Positions 1-6,333 of a stretch of DNA of 23,923 nt are shown in pieces. The position numbers were made by a program, and so were the translations under genes. How positions within the stretch are numbered: the stretch's first letter is position 1; each line of letters begins with the position of its first letter. This DNA is from Sulfurimonas sp. (GTDB lineage: Bacteria; Campylobacterota; Campylobacteria; Campylobacterales; Sulfurimonadaceae): contig WFPU01000301.1 of the NCBI GenBank assembly GCA_015487435.1, positions 1-23,923 on the forward strand, read 5' to 3'. The notes beneath the pieces are model-generated. The model made no database searches and was not told where the DNA came from. It saw only the letters and a program-made list of their open reading frames with translations.

Positions 1-448
1 CATATATAGAGTTTAAAATATCTCTAGCACCAATTGAGTATGGACCAAAATATGTAATATCTTTATTTTTAATAATTTTTCTTGTTATCTCAAAACGTGG
101 GTATTTTTTAGAGTTGTCTATATAAATGTAAGGATAAGTTTTATCATCACGGAGTAAAATATTGTATTTTGGGTTTAACTGTTTTATAAGTGAATTTTCT
201 AAAATTAAAGCATCATGTTCAGAATTTACAACTATATAGTTCATAGATACAGTTTGCTCTATCATCTTTGTGATTCTTACAGATAGGTTTGAATTTGGTT
301 TTAATTCTGGGGTAAAATTAAAATAATTTTTAACTCTGTTTTTTAAATTTTTTGCCTTACCAACATACAAGAGATGTCCACTATTATCAAAAAATTGGTA
401 TATTCCTGCAGAGGAGGGTAGTTGTTTTACTGTCTCAGTTAGTGTCAT
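1..448 (-). CDS. uvrC: UvrABC system protein C, N-terminal part (cut by window edge)
   Basis: This is the first 149 residues of UvrC, the dual-incision nuclease of nucleotide excision repair, which works with UvrA and UvrB in the cytoplasm. It reads MTLTETVKQLPSSAGIYQF from ATG at 448-446. The GIY-YIG nuclease core is visible: GIYQF at about residues 15-19, then YVGKAKNLKNRVKNYF at about 28-43. The stretch LIKQLNPKYNILLRDDKTYPYI that follows is typical of the UvrC N-terminus. The rest of the gene (UvrB-binding, RNase-H-like and HhH parts) lies outside the window. Its start overlaps the end of the preceding minus-strand gene by 14 nt, so the two are probably co-transcribed and translationally coupled. 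Family identity is clear from motifs and spacing. Confidence 0.95.
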   Translation of the reverse strand, partial: MTLTETVKQLPSSAGIYQFFDNSGHLLYVGKAKNLKNRVKNYFNFTPELKPNSNLSVRITKMIEQTVSMNYIVVNSEHDALILENSLIKQLNPKYNILLRDDKTYPYIYIDNSKKYPRFEITRKIIKNKDITYFGPYSIGARDILNSIY

Positions 449-881
449 TTGATTTTTTTATAATATCTCTAATACTTTTTACAAGAAGATTTAGTTTTTC
501 ATCTTGTATATCTATTTTGAATTCACCACTAGCCCTCTCAGGATAAACATCTTTCACTTGTGCTATTGTAATCTGTTGTTTTTTAGGGGTGTGGGTTACA
601 AATGCTTTAATATCATCTATAATTATCCCATCACATTCACTAGGAGTATGAAAATTTAAAGCGCTTTTAATATTTTGTATATTATTATCAAACTCTTGTT
701 TACCAGCGGGATGATTAAATACAAAAAAGAGGGTGTTTCCTTTAAAGTAGGTAAAATTTATCATCTTTTGAACTGGTCGAACCAATAAAGATTGTATCTT
801 TTTGATACATTTTACTCTAGATAGTTTAGAAAATTGAGGTTTATTTTGAATAATATGTATAATTTGCGAAGCATTTTTCAT
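435..881 (-). CDS. DUF721/DciA-like protein of unknown precise role
   Basis: A 148-residue cytoplasmic protein with no signal peptide or membrane segment. The N-terminal 70 residues (MKNASQIIHIIQ..., then LLVRPVQKMINFTYFKGNTLFFVFNH) resemble the short DUF721 proteins of Campylobacterota. In this fold a helix is followed by strands ending in a 'TLF...F.HP' segment. DUF721 includes DciA, the replicative-helicase loader of many bacteria, so a DNA-replication role is possible but is inference only. The basic C-terminal half (about residues 90-148) is not something I recognise. It overlaps uvrC by 14 nt downstream, forming an operon. Its ATG (881-879) lies inside the 5' end of the divergent plus-strand lipoprotein gene. 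The start is supported by the match of MKNASQII to the family's usual N-terminus. Confidence 0.75.
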   Translation of the reverse strand: MKNASQIIHIIQNKPQFSKLSRVKCIKKIQSLLVRPVQKMINFTYFKGNTLFFVFNHPAGKQEFDNNIQNIKSALNFHTPSECDGIIIDDIKAFVTHTPKKQQITIAQVKDVYPERASGEFKIDIQDEKLNLLVKSIRDIIKKSNDTN

Positions 882-1019
882 AAATTGATTATATCAGTAT
901 TTTTATTAAGTTTTATTGGATGTGGAGTTAAAAAGCCACCATATTATCAAGATGAGCCTTCATCTTCAAAAGAGAATGTACAATATATATTAATTCCTCT
1001 GCAAGAAGATGAAAAATGA
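846..1019 (+). CDS. Small LptM/YifL-like lipoprotein
   Basis: A 57-residue protein from TTG at 846, chosen because GAGG at 836-839 lies 6 nt upstream; ATG at 855 is the alternative. It has a basic n-region (MYNLRSIFHK), a hydrophobic stretch LIISVFLLSF and a lipobox-like IGC, so the mature protein would begin CGVKKPPYYQDEPSSS. The mature start 'CG-V/L-K-x-P-x-Y' matches the hallmark of LptM (formerly YifL), the small lipoprotein that helps mature the LptD-LptE LPS translocon. The lipobox -3 residue is Phe rather than the usual Leu. Its TGA overlaps the nadB ATG (ATGA), so it is coupled to nadB. The 5' end overlaps the divergent DUF721-like gene by 27-36 nt. A lipoprotein is well supported; the LptM role is inferred from the motif. 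Confidence 0.75.
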   Translation: MNNMYNLRSIFHKLIISVFLLSFIGCGVKKPPYYQDEPSSSKENVQYILIPLQEDEK

Positions 1020-2470
1020 TATATGACACTATAATCATAGGCTCTGGTATTGCTGGTTTATATGCAGCAATAAATATACCCTCGTCACAAAAAGTTTTAT
1101 TGATAAATAAAAGAGAAAGTTTTAAATGCAATAGTTTTTATGCTCAAGGGGGAATCGCTTTGTCTAAGGATGAGGAGGATATTATATTGCATACAAAAGA
1201 TACAATGGATGCGGGGGCAGGACTTTGTGATGATGAAGCTGTAGATATTTTAACAAAGTACTCAAAAGAGGCGATAAATGATTTAATAAGGCGTGGATTT
1301 GAGTTTGATAAAAATGAAAATGGGGAGCTAGCTTACACAAAAGAAGCTGCACATTCAACCTCTAGAATTTTACATGCGGGCGGGGATGCAACTGGTCGTT
1401 ACATGCACCATTTTTTGTTGTCTCAAAATCCACATCCAATGCTTGGGGATACACGTGTAGTTGATCTGCTTATAAAAGATGGTGAATGTTATGGCGTTAC
1501 AGTATTAGAGCATCGAGAACTTAGAAATATATATGCAAAAAATGTGATTATTGCTAGTGGTGGAGTGGGTTCTTTGTATGAATACCACACAAATGCTCCT
1601 ACTATCAGTGCAGATATGCAAGGTCTTTGTATTTTAAAGGGTATAGAGTTAGAGCATATGGAGATGATGCAGTTTCATCCAACAGTATATGTAAACAATT
1701 CATACGCTCAAAAATTACTTTTGACAGAGGCTCTAAGAGGTGAGGGTGCTACAATAGAGGATGAAGATGGTAAAAGATTTTTATTTGATTATGATGATAG
1801 AGCTGAACTTGCTTCAAGAGATATAGTTTCTAAAAGCATTTTTGATTATTCAAAAAAAACAGGTAGTAAAATTTATCTTAATTTGAGTAATTTTGAGTAT
1901 CAATTTTTCATAAAACGATTTCCAAACATCTTTAAAACACTTAAAGATTTAGGCTTTAATGCACCAGAACAAAGGATACCAATTTCACCAGCATTTCATT
2001 ATGCTATTGGTGGTATTAAAACTGATTCAAAGGGGTTAGTTCCAAATGTTAAAAATCTTTACGCTATTGGTGAAGTTGCTTCAACTAGAGTTCATGGGGC
2101 AAATAGACTAGCATCAAATTCACTTTTAGAGGGTTTAGTTTTTGCCCTAAGAGCTGCTAATGATATTTTGTCAAAAGCAGATGATACGAAATATAAAAAA
2201 TTTATAGAATTTGAGGTTTTAGATGAGGTTATGAGCTTAAAAGCTGATAAAGAAAAAAAGAATCAATTAAGAGAAATAATGTGGAAAAATGTTTCAATTG
2301 TTAGGACAAAAAGTGGTTTGTACGAAGCGAAAAAACAAATTAAAACTCTTTTTAATGAAAAAATAGGTAAACTGTTGAAGTTTCGTTTACTTACAGCAAT
2401 GGAAATTGTCAATAGCGCATTAGCTAGAGATAAATCTGTTGGAGTACATACAATAATTGAGGAAAAATAA
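1016..2470 (+). CDS. nadB: L-aspartate oxidase
   Basis: A 484-residue cytoplasmic flavoenzyme that oxidises L-aspartate to iminoaspartate, the first step of de novo NAD synthesis; NadA uses the product. The FAD-binding Rossmann motif GSGIAGLYAAI is at residues 9-19. FYAQGGIALS is at 41-50 and HAGGDATGRYMH at about 120-131. The active-site regions of the succinate dehydrogenase/fumarate reductase flavoprotein superfamily are present: QFHPTVY (219-225) and LTEALRGEG (about 236-244), then the C-terminal FAD-contact region RVHGANRLASNSLLEG. The conserved SPAFHYAIGGI supports NadB. The protein is somewhat shorter than E. coli NadB (about 540 aa). It overlaps the upstream lipoprotein by 4 nt and nhaD downstream by 1 nt (TAATG), implying one transcript. 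NadA and NadC are not in the window. Confidence 0.95.
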   Translation: MIYDTIIIGSGIAGLYAAINIPSSQKVLLINKRESFKCNSFYAQGGIALSKDEEDIILHTKDTMDAGAGLCDDEAVDILTKYSKEAINDLIRRGFEFDKNENGELAYTKEAAHSTSRILHAGGDATGRYMHHFLLSQNPHPMLGDTRVVDLLIKDGECYGVTVLEHRELRNIYAKNVIIASGGVGSLYEYHTNAPTISADMQGLCILKGIELEHMEMMQFHPTVYVNNSYAQKLLLTEALRGEGATIEDEDGKRFLFDYDDRAELASRDIVSKSIFDYSKKTGSKIYLNLSNFEYQFFIKRFPNIFKTLKDLGFNAPEQRIPISPAFHYAIGGIKTDSKGLVPNVKNLYAIGEVASTRVHGANRLASNSLLEGLVFALRAANDILSKADDTKYKKFIEFEVLDEVMSLKADKEKKNQLREIMWKNVSIVRTKSGLYEAKKQIKTLFNEKIGKLLKFRLLTAMEIVNSALARDKSVGVHTIIEEK

Positions 2471-3849
2471 TGTTAAAAATTTTATTATTTTTGGGTTTTA
2501 CTAGTGCTGTCGCACTTGCAAGCAGTGAGGCAGTGAGTGGTAGTCATGCGGTAGATTTAGCAACAGAGCCATTTGGTTGGTTCTTATTAGCAATATTTGT
2601 AGTAGGATATTATTTTATTGCAGCAGAGGAAAAATATCATATAAACAAAGCTAAACCAGCATTGTTTACAGGTACATTTATGTTTATGCTACTAGGAGCT
2701 TATTATGCATATAATGGGCTTGATTTTAGAGCTTTTGACACTGAAATAGCCCATCTTATTTTAGAGATAGCGGAAATTTTCTTCTTCTTATTTGTTGCTA
2801 TGACTTTTATTGAAGCACTTATAGAGAGAAATGTTTTTGATGCTTTAAAAGAGAAGCTTTTAGGTGCTGAATATAAATACAAACAACTTTTTTGGGTAAC
2901 AGGGTTTTTGGCATTTTTTATCTCCCCTATTGCGGACAATTTAACAACAGCACTTATTCTCTCAACTGTTTTAATAACAATAGAGAGAGAAAATAAGGCA
3001 TTTTTAGTTCCAGCTGCTATAAATATTGTTGTTGCTGCAAATGCAGGTGGTGCTTGGTCTCCATTTGGTGATATTACTACTTTAATGGCATGGTCAGCTG
3101 GTAAGGGTGCATTTATTGATTTCTTATTCCTCTTTCCTGCTTCTATTATTGGTTGGGCTGTTACAGCATTCTTTCTCTCTCATTTTGTTCCAGATGGGAC
3201 TCCGAAAAAGCCAGAAGGTGTAGAGCCAGTTCATATTCACCGTGGTGGTAAGGTAATTATCTTTCTTGGTATATTTACTATTGCTTGTGCTGTTTTAGGT
3301 AAACAGTTAATGCATCTACCTCCAATGTGGGGAATGTTATTTGGTCTTTCTCTTTTACAGCTTTATGCATATAGACTTAAAAAATATCATGATCATGATA
3401 TTGAAATTTATAAATCAGTTTCAAAAATTGAGAATGATACATTATTATTTTTCTTTGGTATTTTAGCAGCAGTTGGTGCACTTCACTTCGCAGGTTTTTT
3501 AGGTCATGCAGCTAAACTTTATGAGATGTTTGATCCAACATATGTTAATATTGGTGTTGGTTTTCTTTCTGCCATTATTGATAATGTGCCTGTTATGTCA
3601 GCAGTTCTAAAGTCATCTCCAGATATAGAATTAGCACAATGGATGCTGGTAACTTTAACTGCTGGTATTGGTGGTAGTATGATCGCTTTTGGTTCTGCTG
3701 CTGGTGTTGGCGTTATGGGTAAACTTAAAGGTATTTATACTTTTAATGCACACATGAAATACTCTTGGACAATTGTAATAGGCTATTTTGTATCAATTGC
3801 AATTTGGTATGTTCAATACGAAGTATTAGGATTGTATATCCAACGCTAG
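2470..3849 (+). CDS. nhaD: NhaD-type Na+/H+ antiporter
   Basis: A 459-residue polytopic inner-membrane protein of the ArsB/NhaD ion transporter superfamily, expected to exchange Na+ (or Li+) for protons. Family signatures are ISPIADNLTTALILS (about 151-165), NAGGAWSPFGDITTLMAW (191-208), a second-half AIIDNVPVMSAVL, and GIGGSMIAFGSAAGVGVMG near the C-terminus. The acidic and Asn residues in these motifs fit ion binding. The first 18 residues (MLKILLFLGFTSAVALAS) look like a cleavable signal or an extra helix, as seen in other NhaD proteins. The start overlaps the nadB stop by one base (TAATG). A palindromic segment lies in the following gap, but I see no classic intrinsic terminator. Role in salt or pH homeostasis is family knowledge. 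Confidence 0.93.
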   Translation: MLKILLFLGFTSAVALASSEAVSGSHAVDLATEPFGWFLLAIFVVGYYFIAAEEKYHINKAKPALFTGTFMFMLLGAYYAYNGLDFRAFDTEIAHLILEIAEIFFFLFVAMTFIEALIERNVFDALKEKLLGAEYKYKQLFWVTGFLAFFISPIADNLTTALILSTVLITIERENKAFLVPAAINIVVAANAGGAWSPFGDITTLMAWSAGKGAFIDFLFLFPASIIGWAVTAFFLSHFVPDGTPKKPEGVEPVHIHRGGKVIIFLGIFTIACAVLGKQLMHLPPMWGMLFGLSLLQLYAYRLKKYHDHDIEIYKSVSKIENDTLLFFFGILAAVGALHFAGFLGHAAKLYEMFDPTYVNIGVGFLSAIIDNVPVMSAVLKSSPDIELAQWMLVTLTAGIGGSMIAFGSAAGVGVMGKLKGIYTFNAHMKYSWTIVIGYFVSIAIWYVQYEVLGLYIQR

Positions 3850-3860
3850 ATGCTAATATC

Positions 3861-3908
3861 TTGAGTGTAGGGAATATATTTCTCAGAAATATATTTACCG
3901 AAACTCAA
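3861..3908. repeat. Nested palindrome in the nhaD-guaA gap
   Basis: A perfect inverted repeat: AATATATTTCT (3873-3883), one central C (3884), AGAAATATATT (3885-3895). An outer pair, TTGAGT (3861-3866) and ACTCAA (3903-3908), encloses it. The almost absent loop and the missing T-run make a textbook terminator unlikely. A protein-binding operator or a structured RNA element is possible. A further 5-bp hairpin (GAGAG 3913-3917 with CTCTC 3925-3929) follows. Function is not known to me. Confidence 0.6.
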
Positions 3909-3964
3909 AATAGAGAGATTAGTACTCTCAATATACTTATAACAAATCAAAAATTAATCTACTT

Positions 3965-4006
3965 TATAGTATCCTTTCAAACTTACTTATTATATTTATT
4001 AAAAGG
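3965..4006 (+). promoter_or_regulatory. Putative guaA promoter -10 and ribosome binding site
   Basis: TATAGT at 3965-3970 is a plausible -10 hexamer, with a second AT-rich candidate TATTAT at 3988-3993. AAAGG at 4002-4006 sits 8 nt before the guaA ATG. No clear -35 is seen, which is common in Campylobacterota. The rest of the 165-nt gap holds only the palindrome described separately. Confidence 0.3.
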
Positions 4007-4014
4007 TCTCTCTA

Positions 4015-5565
4015 ATGACAAATGTTAGCATTATCGTTTTAGATTTTGGTTCTCAATACACTCAACTTATAGCTCGTCGTCTTCGTGAAGATAAAATTTA
4101 TTGTGAAATACTTCCTTATCATACATCAGTAGAAGAGATTCAGGCAAAAAATCCTAAAGGTATCATACTTAGTGGTGGTCCATCTTCTGTTTACAATGAA
4201 GATGCTTATGAAATAGATTTAGATGTTTACAAAATGGGACTCCCTATCCTTGGTATCTGTTATGGTATGCAAAGAATTGCAGTAGATTTTGGGGGCAGTG
4301 TGATTCGTTCAGATCATCATGAATATGGTAAAGCTGAACTTAAAATCAATAATCTTGGTGAGAACTGTTCCCCACTACTAGAGGGTTGTGATGATAATGC
4401 TATTGTTTGGATGTCTCACTCTGATAAAGTAGATGAACTTCCAGCTGGCTTTAATCCAATTGCTACATCTGATAACTCTCCATTTGCTGCTATTGCAAAT
4501 GAAAAAAAACGTGTATATGCTATGCAGTATCATCCAGAAGTACAGCATTCACAAGAGGGATACTTGATGCTTAGAAACTTCGCAAAAAATATTTGTGGAG
4601 TAACTGAAAAATGGAAGATGGAGCATTTCTTAAAAGAGCAAATTAAGATGATTCGTGAAAAAGTAGGGACTGGTAAGGTTCTATGTGGATTAAGTGGCGG
4701 AGTTGATAGCTCTGTTGTTGCTGCTATGCTTTATGAGGCTATTGGTGATCAACTTATTCCTGTTTTTGTTGATAATGGACTTTTGAGAAAGGGTGAACGT
4801 GAACAAGTTGAGCAAGTTTTTAAAATAAACTTAAAAGTGCCCCTTATAACCATTGACGCTGTTGATAATTTTCTTGGAAAACTTAAAGGTGTTTCAGACC
4901 CTGAGGAGAAAAGAAAAATTATAGGTCATACTTTTATAGAAGAGTTTGCAGCAGAAGCAAAAAAACATGATGGTATTAAATTTTTAGCTCAAGGTACACT
5001 TTATCCTGATGTTATTGAGTCTATCTCTGTAAATGGACCATCTGAAGTTATTAAATCTCACCACAATGTTGGTGGTTTACCTGATTGGATGGATTTTGAA
5101 TTAATTGAGCCTTTAAGAGAATTGTTTAAAGATGAGGTTCGTAAAATTGGTTTAGAACTTGGACTTCCTGCTACTATGATTAACCGTCATCCTTTCCCTG
5201 GTCCTGGATTAGCTATTAGAATTATGGGAGATGTAAATGTACCTGATCTAACTATTCTTCGTGAAGCTGATGTTATCTTACTAGATGAACTCAAAGCGAG
5301 CGGATATTACGCTAAAACTTGGCAAGCATTTGCAGTGCTTTTAAATGTAAAATCTGTTGGAGTGATGGGAGATAACCGTACATATGACAATACTGTTTGT
5401 GTAAGAGTTGTTGAAGCAGTTGATGGAATGACAGCCACTTTTGCTCATCTTCCACATGATTTACTTGAGAGAATTTCTCGTCGTATTATCAATGAAGTTG
5501 ATGGGATAAATCGTGTTGTTTATGATATCAGTTCTAAACCACCTGCTACTATTGAATGGGAGTAA
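4015..5565 (+). CDS. guaA: GMP synthase (glutamine-hydrolysing)
   Basis: A 516-residue cytoplasmic enzyme that aminates XMP to GMP using ATP and glutamine, the last step of GMP synthesis. The N-terminal class I glutaminase has GGPSSVY (54-60), the nucleophile Cys82 in GICYGMQ, and the His173/Glu175 pair in QYHPEV. The ATP pyrophosphatase P-loop SGGVDSS is at about 227-233. The C-terminal dimerisation/XMP-binding part ends in the conserved SKPPATIEWE. Length is normal for the family and all catalytic residues are present. It stands alone after a 165-nt gap and is followed by a REP-like inverted repeat before hemD. Together with purC, purS and purQ in the window it supports complete de novo purine synthesis. 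Confidence 0.98.
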   Translation: MTNVSIIVLDFGSQYTQLIARRLREDKIYCEILPYHTSVEEIQAKNPKGIILSGGPSSVYNEDAYEIDLDVYKMGLPILGICYGMQRIAVDFGGSVIRSDHHEYGKAELKINNLGENCSPLLEGCDDNAIVWMSHSDKVDELPAGFNPIATSDNSPFAAIANEKKRVYAMQYHPEVQHSQEGYLMLRNFAKNICGVTEKWKMEHFLKEQIKMIREKVGTGKVLCGLSGGVDSSVVAAMLYEAIGDQLIPVFVDNGLLRKGEREQVEQVFKINLKVPLITIDAVDNFLGKLKGVSDPEEKRKIIGHTFIEEFAAEAKKHDGIKFLAQGTLYPDVIESISVNGPSEVIKSHHNVGGLPDWMDFELIEPLRELFKDEVRKIGLELGLPATMINRHPFPGPGLAIRIMGDVNVPDLTILREADVILLDELKASGYYAKTWQAFAVLLNVKSVGVMGDNRTYDNTVCVRVVEAVDGMTATFAHLPHDLLERISRRIINEVDGINRVVYDISSKPPATIEWE

Positions 5566-5571
5566 ATATAT

Positions 5572-5638
5572 GTCATTTTGAACTTGATTCAGAATCTAAT
5601 ACAAAATAACTTAGACCCTGAATCAAGTTCAGGGTGAC
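5572..5638. repeat. REP-like imperfect inverted repeat between guaA and hemD
   Basis: Two 27-nt arms (5572-5598 and 5612-5638) around a 13-nt spacer match at 22 of 27 positions. The shared core is TGAACTTGATTCAG. All five differences are transitions: left TTT against CCC, and AA against GG, in the reverse-complemented right arm. In a plus-strand RNA the TTT positions would form G-U wobbles. The core 'CCTGAACTTGATTCAGG' type occurs as dispersed palindromes in many bacteria, so this is probably one copy of a dispersed family. It lacks a following T-run, so it is not an obvious terminator. Confidence 0.75.
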
Positions 5639-5652
5639 GATAAAATTATCAT

Positions 5653-6264
5653 ATGCAAAAACCAATTTATCTTTTTTCAGCTACTTCTCATCCAAATGCG
5701 ATACATATAAATTCACTTGATTTTAATTTTTTCCAACCAAAGATAGATTTTTCAAAATACGATTTTTTAATCCTTACATCAAAAAAAGCAGTAGATGCCC
5801 TTGCTTTATATGATAAAGATGATTACATAAATATTGCTGCACTATGTATATCTGAATTTACTAAAGAGTATTATGAATCATTTGGTGGAAAAGTTATGGG
5901 TGTAGGTGGTGGATTAGGTTCAGATTTATTACCAATTATAAAGAGCTATCCCAAAGATAAAAAATGGCTTTATTTAAGAGCTAAAGAGATAGCTGGAGAT
6001 GGATTTGGAGTTGATGAAGTTATAGTATATGAAAGTAGATGCTCAAGTGAAATATTAAACTTTCGTTTAGGAAATGAAAAATGTACACTTATTTTTACTT
6101 CCCCATCATCAATTAGATGTTTTTTGAAAAATAATACTATCACTTCAAATGCTGAGGTAATTGTTATAGGAAAAACTACAGCGAAATTTTTGCCAAAAAA
6201 TATTAAGTACACAATGCCTAGTATAAACTCTATAAAAGAATGTATTAAATTGGTAAATATTTAA
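5653..6264 (+). CDS. hemD: Uroporphyrinogen-III synthase
   Basis: A 203-residue cytoplasmic enzyme that closes hydroxymethylbilane to uroporphyrinogen III, the branch point to heme and siroheme. HemD is poorly conserved. The pattern here fits: FLILTSKKAVDAL (about 39-51), a middle GGGLGSDLLPIIK followed by WLYLRAKEIAGDGFGVDEVIVYES, then LIFTSPSSIRCFL and VIVIGKTTAKFL before a short tail. Both halves of the two-lobe fold are recognisable. Length is slightly short for the family (about 220-250). The ATG at 5653 has no good Shine-Dalgarno; the REP-like repeat ends 14 nt upstream. The last codons lie within the left arm of a strong hairpin. No other heme gene is adjacent. Confidence 0.85.
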   Translation: MQKPIYLFSATSHPNAIHINSLDFNFFQPKIDFSKYDFLILTSKKAVDALALYDKDDYINIAALCISEFTKEYYESFGGKVMGVGGGLGSDLLPIIKSYPKDKKWLYLRAKEIAGDGFGVDEVIVYESRCSSEILNFRLGNEKCTLIFTSPSSIRCFLKNNTITSNAEVIVIGKTTAKFLPKNIKYTMPSINSIKECIKLVNI

Positions 6265-6277
6265 TACATTCTTTTAT
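6232..6277. terminator. Perfect 19-bp hairpin at the end of hemD
   Basis: Left arm 6232-6250 and right arm 6259-6277 are perfect reverse complements (19 bp) with an 8-nt loop (6251-6258). The right arm contains CTTTTAT, and the mirrored left arm begins ATAAAAG, so the stem could act as an intrinsic terminator on either strand. The left arm encodes the final hemD residues and the loop and right arm hold its stop codon (6262-6264). The stem is almost entirely A-T, so termination strength is uncertain. Confidence 0.6.
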
Positions 6278-6333
6278 GGGCTATACAATAGCTATTTTGA
6301 TACAATTAAGCAATTTAAATTTAAAGGTTATTT

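Noticed and set aside
3765..4028. Open frame across the end of nhaD into guaA that could be read as an 87-aa gene
   Set aside because: It lies mostly within nhaD in another frame and the nhaD-guaA gap, has no ribosome site and no recognisable protein features.
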